Assembly (NCBI GenBank): GCA_002449695.1
Contig: DJXI01000054.1
Coordinates: 34,449-42,087 of the forward strand
Source of the DNA: Verrucomicrobia bacterium UBA7008
GTDB lineage: Bacteria > Verrucomicrobiota > Kiritimatiellia > RFP12 > UBA1067
Direction: 5' to 3'
DNA length: 7,639 nt
The notes beneath the pieces were generated by a model, which saw only the letters and a list, made by a program, of their open reading frames with translations, was not told where the DNA came from and did no database searches. Both the position numbers and the translations under genes were made by a program. Below, in pieces: positions 5,664 to 7,639 of the stretch. Each line of letters starts with the position of its first letter. The stretch's first letter is position 1.

Positions 5664-5794
5664 TTTGACTTCTCCGTGATTTCCTCAAACGTTTTAGAGT
5701 GGTCGGGCAGCTCGATGCCGAGCAGGTCGACGCTGATTATCCTACCCGTGTACTTGCGCTCTGTCGCAAGCGTCTTTTCAGTCCGGTCTGTCAT
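5660..5794 (-). pseudogene. Nudix hydrolase (ADP-ribose pyrophosphatase-like), N-terminal 44-codon fragment
   Basis: Translating the short frame from the ATG at 5792-5794 gives TEKTLATERKYTGRIISV (4-21), then LGIELPDHSKTFEEI (25-39) and a stop at 5660-5662. This closely resembles the N-terminal strand-swapping region of ADP-ribose pyrophosphatases, whose usual pattern is roughly EKT...R.Y.GRI..V....ELPDG...REIV. The catalytic Nudix box (GX5EX7REUXEEXGU), which would lie further downstream, is absent, so no hydrolase activity is possible. A near-perfect AAGGAG lies seven bases before the ATG, so the fragment is still likely to be translated. Its TGA overlaps the barstar ATG. The ATG directly abuts the stop codon of the Tag 3' remnant, suggesting an ancestral tag-Nudix operon. 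A deliberately short barstar partner peptide is the alternative, less likely in view of the match. Confidence 0.6.
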
Positions 5795-5886
5795 TTAATT
5801 CTCCTTTTGACTCATCAGCCTTTTAAGCTCCTTGCAGCGGAAGAAATTGCGGGCATGGCGTTGACGAGGCCGACGGACTGCATGAT
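5795..5886 (-). pseudogene. tag: DNA-3-methyladenine glycosylase I (Tag), 3' end remnant with frameshift
   Basis: Directly after the acyltransferase stop, the minus strand from 5883 reads MQSVGLVNA. A one-base shift near 5857 then gives HARNFFRCKELKRLMSQKEN, ending in TAA at 5795-5797. E. coli Tag ends with SFMQACGLVNDHVVGC, so the signature MQxxGLVNDH is recognisable. Restoring one base (GCC to GACC) would rejoin the two frames with the expected Asp-His. The zinc-ligand histidine is present in the shifted frame, but the zinc-ligand cysteine four residues later is phenylalanine. Everything before MQS is missing. This is a dead tail of the gene, lying upstream of, not downstream of, the Tag head at 257-478. 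It also supplies the ribosome-binding site for the Nudix fragment. Confidence 0.65.
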
Positions 5887-5887
5887 T

Positions 5888-7003
5888 TCACCCGGCGATG
5901 AAGCGTCCGACGAACGGGATGCGTCGGATGAGAACGCCCGCCGCAGAGGCGAGAATGAACGTCGCGACCGCCGTCGCGCCAATCGTCAGCGGCGTGTTGC
6001 AACGGGCATGCACCGCGGCGAACACCGGCAGCAGCACGAACATGTGCAGAAGGTACGTGCCGTAGCTCGCCTCTGAAAGCGGGCGCACCAGCCGGCGGTA
6101 GAACGCGCCGTTCCAGCTGATCTTCCGGACGATCTGGAACGCCGCGATCACCGCCAGCGCCACGCCGGTGGAGCAGTATTCGATGCTCATTTCCAGATCG
6201 ACCGCAAACGCATACGGCCGGGAGCACGGGAATTCGGGAATCCGGAAGTAGAATCCGCCGCCGATGATCACCGCGCCGGCGAGCCACAGCGGAAGCGCCG
6301 CGGCGAGCGTGCGCCGCCAGGATACTTCCGGAGCGAACCGCCTGAACCAGAGTCCGAGCAGCAGATAGCCGATGAAACCGCTCACATAGTGGAACATGCC
6401 GAACATGTTCCAGGGGCATTCACCGTAGAGATAAGGCACCGCGCCGAACGACGGGTCTCCGTAGAGCGCGCTCCACAGACGCCGCAGGTACGGGAAGGTC
6501 GTCGTCACGAGCCAGAGGACGAGCCAGCCGCGCAGTTCGCGCTTCGTGACCTTTTCAGCCCACGGCGAGAGAAGCGGCATCAGCAGATAGAGCCCCAGCA
6601 GCATCGGCACGAACCAGAGGTGTCCGCCGGCATCGGGAAAATTGAAGCACGCTCTGTCCCAGCTGTCGCCGAACCGCCAGATGTATGCGCAGGACCAGAC
6701 GCAGAACGGGATGACGATGCGTCCGAGACGCCGCCGGAAGAACTCGCCCGTCGGCTTCTCAAGAGGAAAGAGAAGATAGCTGGACGCCATGACGAACAGC
6801 GGTACGCACACGCGGCAGACGCTTTCGACGAGCGACACCCAGAAGGCGTCCGTCCAATTCGCGATGAACGTGACATCCGGTGCCGCGCCGCCCAGATAGA
6901 ACGGCTCGCAGGCATGGATGACCATCACCATGAAGCACGCGATCACGCGCAGCCAGTCCAGAAAGACGATCCGCCCGCCGCGCGCTCCGTCCGCCGTCCT
7001 CAT
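5888..7003 (-). CDS. Acyltransferase_3-family membrane O-acyltransferase
   Basis: The 371-residue product is typical of the integral membrane acyltransferases that transfer acetyl or similar groups to sugars of lipopolysaccharide, exopolysaccharide or peptidoglycan (OatA/OafA type). Seen: RIVFLDWLRVIACFMVMVIH (11-30), ending in the conserved His30 of the first membrane helix; RRLGRIVIPF (91-100); HLWFVPMLLGLYLLMPLLSP (128-147); a late EASYGTYLLHMFVLLPVF (311-328); and the ending LIRRIPFVGRFIAG. About ten hydrophobic segments are visible. No extra SGNH domain is attached, so it resembles the stand-alone form. The ATG has GGAG seven bases upstream and lies 28 bases after the purL stop, so the two may share a transcript; no functional link is evident. 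The acceptor sugar cannot be told. The gene looks complete, ending two bases before the recognisable Tag remnant. Confidence 0.92.
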   Translation of the reverse strand: MRTADGARGGRIVFLDWLRVIACFMVMVIHACEPFYLGGAAPDVTFIANWTDAFWVSLVESVCRVCVPLFVMASSYLLFPLEKPTGEFFRRRLGRIVIPFCVWSCAYIWRFGDSWDRACFNFPDAGGHLWFVPMLLGLYLLMPLLSPWAEKVTKRELRGWLVLWLVTTTFPYLRRLWSALYGDPSFGAVPYLYGECPWNMFGMFHYVSGFIGYLLLGLWFRRFAPEVSWRRTLAAALPLWLAGAVIIGGGFYFRIPEFPCSRPYAFAVDLEMSIEYCSTGVALAVIAAFQIVRKISWNGAFYRRLVRPLSEASYGTYLLHMFVLLPVFAAVHARCNTPLTIGATAVATFILASAAGVLIRRIPFVGRFIAG

Positions 7004-7031
7004 CCGTGCGCTCCGTCCATCAGGATTCGCC

Positions 7032-7639
7032 TCACCCCCGGTGCGCCGCCGCCCAGGCGTAGGCGTTGCGGAACATCCGCATCCACGGACCCGCCTCCCT
7101 GAAGACGCCCGGGTTGTAGCTGAGCTGGCACGCGCGGAAGCCGCGCTCCGGATGCGGCATCATGATCGTTGCGCGGCCGTCGGCCGTCGTGAACGCCGTC
7201 TGCCCGCCGAGCGAGCCGTTCGGGTTGTACGGATAGCGCGTCGTCGCCCGGCCGTAGCCGTCCACGAAATGCGCCGCGCAGATCGACGGCGTCCAGCCGT
7301 CCGTCCACACGCGCCCTTCGCCGTGCGCGACCGCGATCGGCAGACGCGAGCCCTCCATCCCCTGGAAGAAGATGGATGGCGACGGCTCGATCTCGACGGT
7401 CGCGTAGCGCGCCTCGAACTGCTCCGACATGTTCTTGACGAACTTCGGCCAGCCCTCCGCGCCGGGAATGATGTCCTTGAGCTGCGAGAGCATCTGGCAG
7501 CCGTTGCAGATGCCGAGCGAGAACGTGTCGGGCCGCGCGAAGAACGTCTTGAACATCTCCCGCAGCCGCGCGTTGAAGAGGATCGACCGCGCCCAGCCCG
7601 ACCCCGCGCCGAGCACGTCGCCGTAGCTGAAGCCGCCGC
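7032..7639 (-). CDS. purL: Phosphoribosylformylglycinamidine synthase (PurL, large one-chain type), C-terminal glutaminase part
   Basis: This enzyme catalyses the fourth step of purine synthesis, FGAR + glutamine + ATP to FGAM. The visible 202 codons belong to the C-terminal class-I glutamine amidotransferase domain of the ~1300-residue form, as in E. coli. Seen reading inward from the window edge: [20 protein letters not shown], the nucleophile cysteine in [24 protein letters not shown], the region [11 protein letters not shown], and the catalytic His-Glu pair in MMPHPERGF, ending in [19 protein letters not shown]. The sequence aligns with E. coli PurL to its end, so the C-terminus is complete; the start is beyond the right edge. 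The separate small PurQ/PurL arrangement is unlikely because [10 protein letters not shown] is typical of the fused type. Confidence 0.96.
   Translation of the reverse strand, partial: GGFSYGDVLGAGSGWARSILFNARLREMFKTFFARPDTFSLGICNGCQMLSQLKDIIPGAEGWPKFVKNMSEQFEARYATVEIEPSPSIFFQGMEGSRLPIAVAHGEGRVWTDGWTPSICAAHFVDGYGRATTRYPYNPNGSLGGQTAFTTADGRATIMMPHPERGFRACQLSYNPGVFREAGPWMRMFRNAYAWAAAHRG

Noticed and set aside
4742..5668. Plus-strand open frame of 308 codons opposite the cyclo-ligase and barstar genes
   Set aside because: It crosses two well-supported minus-strand genes and their gap, shows no family motif and has an arginine-rich composition typical of antisense frames.
6389..7102. Plus-strand open frame of 237 codons opposite the acyltransferase
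   Set aside because: It is the mirror of a membrane protein gene. Hydrophobic codons on one strand give a highly charged frame on the other, which is what is seen.
1..7639. Integron-like cassette array, because many small genes lie on one strand
   Set aside because: No attC-like imperfect palindromes recur between the genes, no integrase is present, and several genes (purL, cyclo-ligase, acyltransferase) are ordinary chromosomal genes.

Overview
This looks like a stretch of bacterial chromosome with a GC content near 60%. Every gene I can support lies on the minus strand, so transcription runs from the right end to the left end. The families present suggest an anaerobic, gut- or rumen-type bacterium: an E. 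coli-type one-chain PurL, a 5-formyl-THF cyclo-ligase, a DUF554 membrane protein, an iron-sulfur flavoprotein, a TSCPD-domain protein and HipBA. A Kiritimatiellota/Verrucomicrobiota-like member would fit, but that is a guess from protein style and from a dispersed-repeat-like sequence at 492-518. No rRNA or tRNA is present to anchor it.

Layout in transcription order. (a) 7639-7032: the C-terminal glutaminase part of purL, cut by the window edge. (b) 7003-5888: a complete membrane O-acyltransferase (acyltransferase_3 family). (c) 5886-5660: a scar of about 230 bp holding the last ~30 codons of a Tag-type 3-methyladenine DNA glycosylase, broken by an apparent one-base deletion. The first 44 codons of an ADP-ribose pyrophosphatase-like Nudix protein follow at once. 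(d) 5663-5412: a barstar-family protein with no ribonuclease beside it. (e) 5350-4757: 5-formyltetrahydrofolate cyclo-ligase. (f) 4658-3046: a hipB-hipA toxin-antitoxin pair with a 9+9 bp inverted repeat in front of it. (g) 2999-2265: DUF554 membrane protein. (h) 2209-1303: an iron-sulfur flavoprotein and a small TSCPD-domain protein, probably cotranscribed. (i) 1288-592: two small genes in a distinctly AT-richer island, a two-TM zinc-ribbon protein and a conserved ~100-residue protein of unknown function. (j) 532-260: a 9-bp tandem repeat and then the first ~66 codons of a second tag piece. (k) 230-1: the start of a UvrA-like ATPase.

The most unusual feature is the pair of tag pieces. The 5' third lies at 257-478 and the 3' end at 5795-5886, about 5.3 kb apart on the same strand but in permuted order (3' end upstream of 5' end). 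No complete tag is present. Both N-terminal fragments (tag and Nudix) keep an open reading frame that ends in an ATGA overlap with a possible start of the next gene (UvrA-like and barstar), so they may persist as translated leaders. The window reads as a housekeeping backbone with accessory genes (hipBA, barstar, the AT-rich pair) set between scars of lost DNA-repair and nucleotide-sanitising genes. There is no gene-free stretch longer than 300 bases. I see no CRISPR array, insertion sequence, RNA gene or convincing intrinsic terminator.
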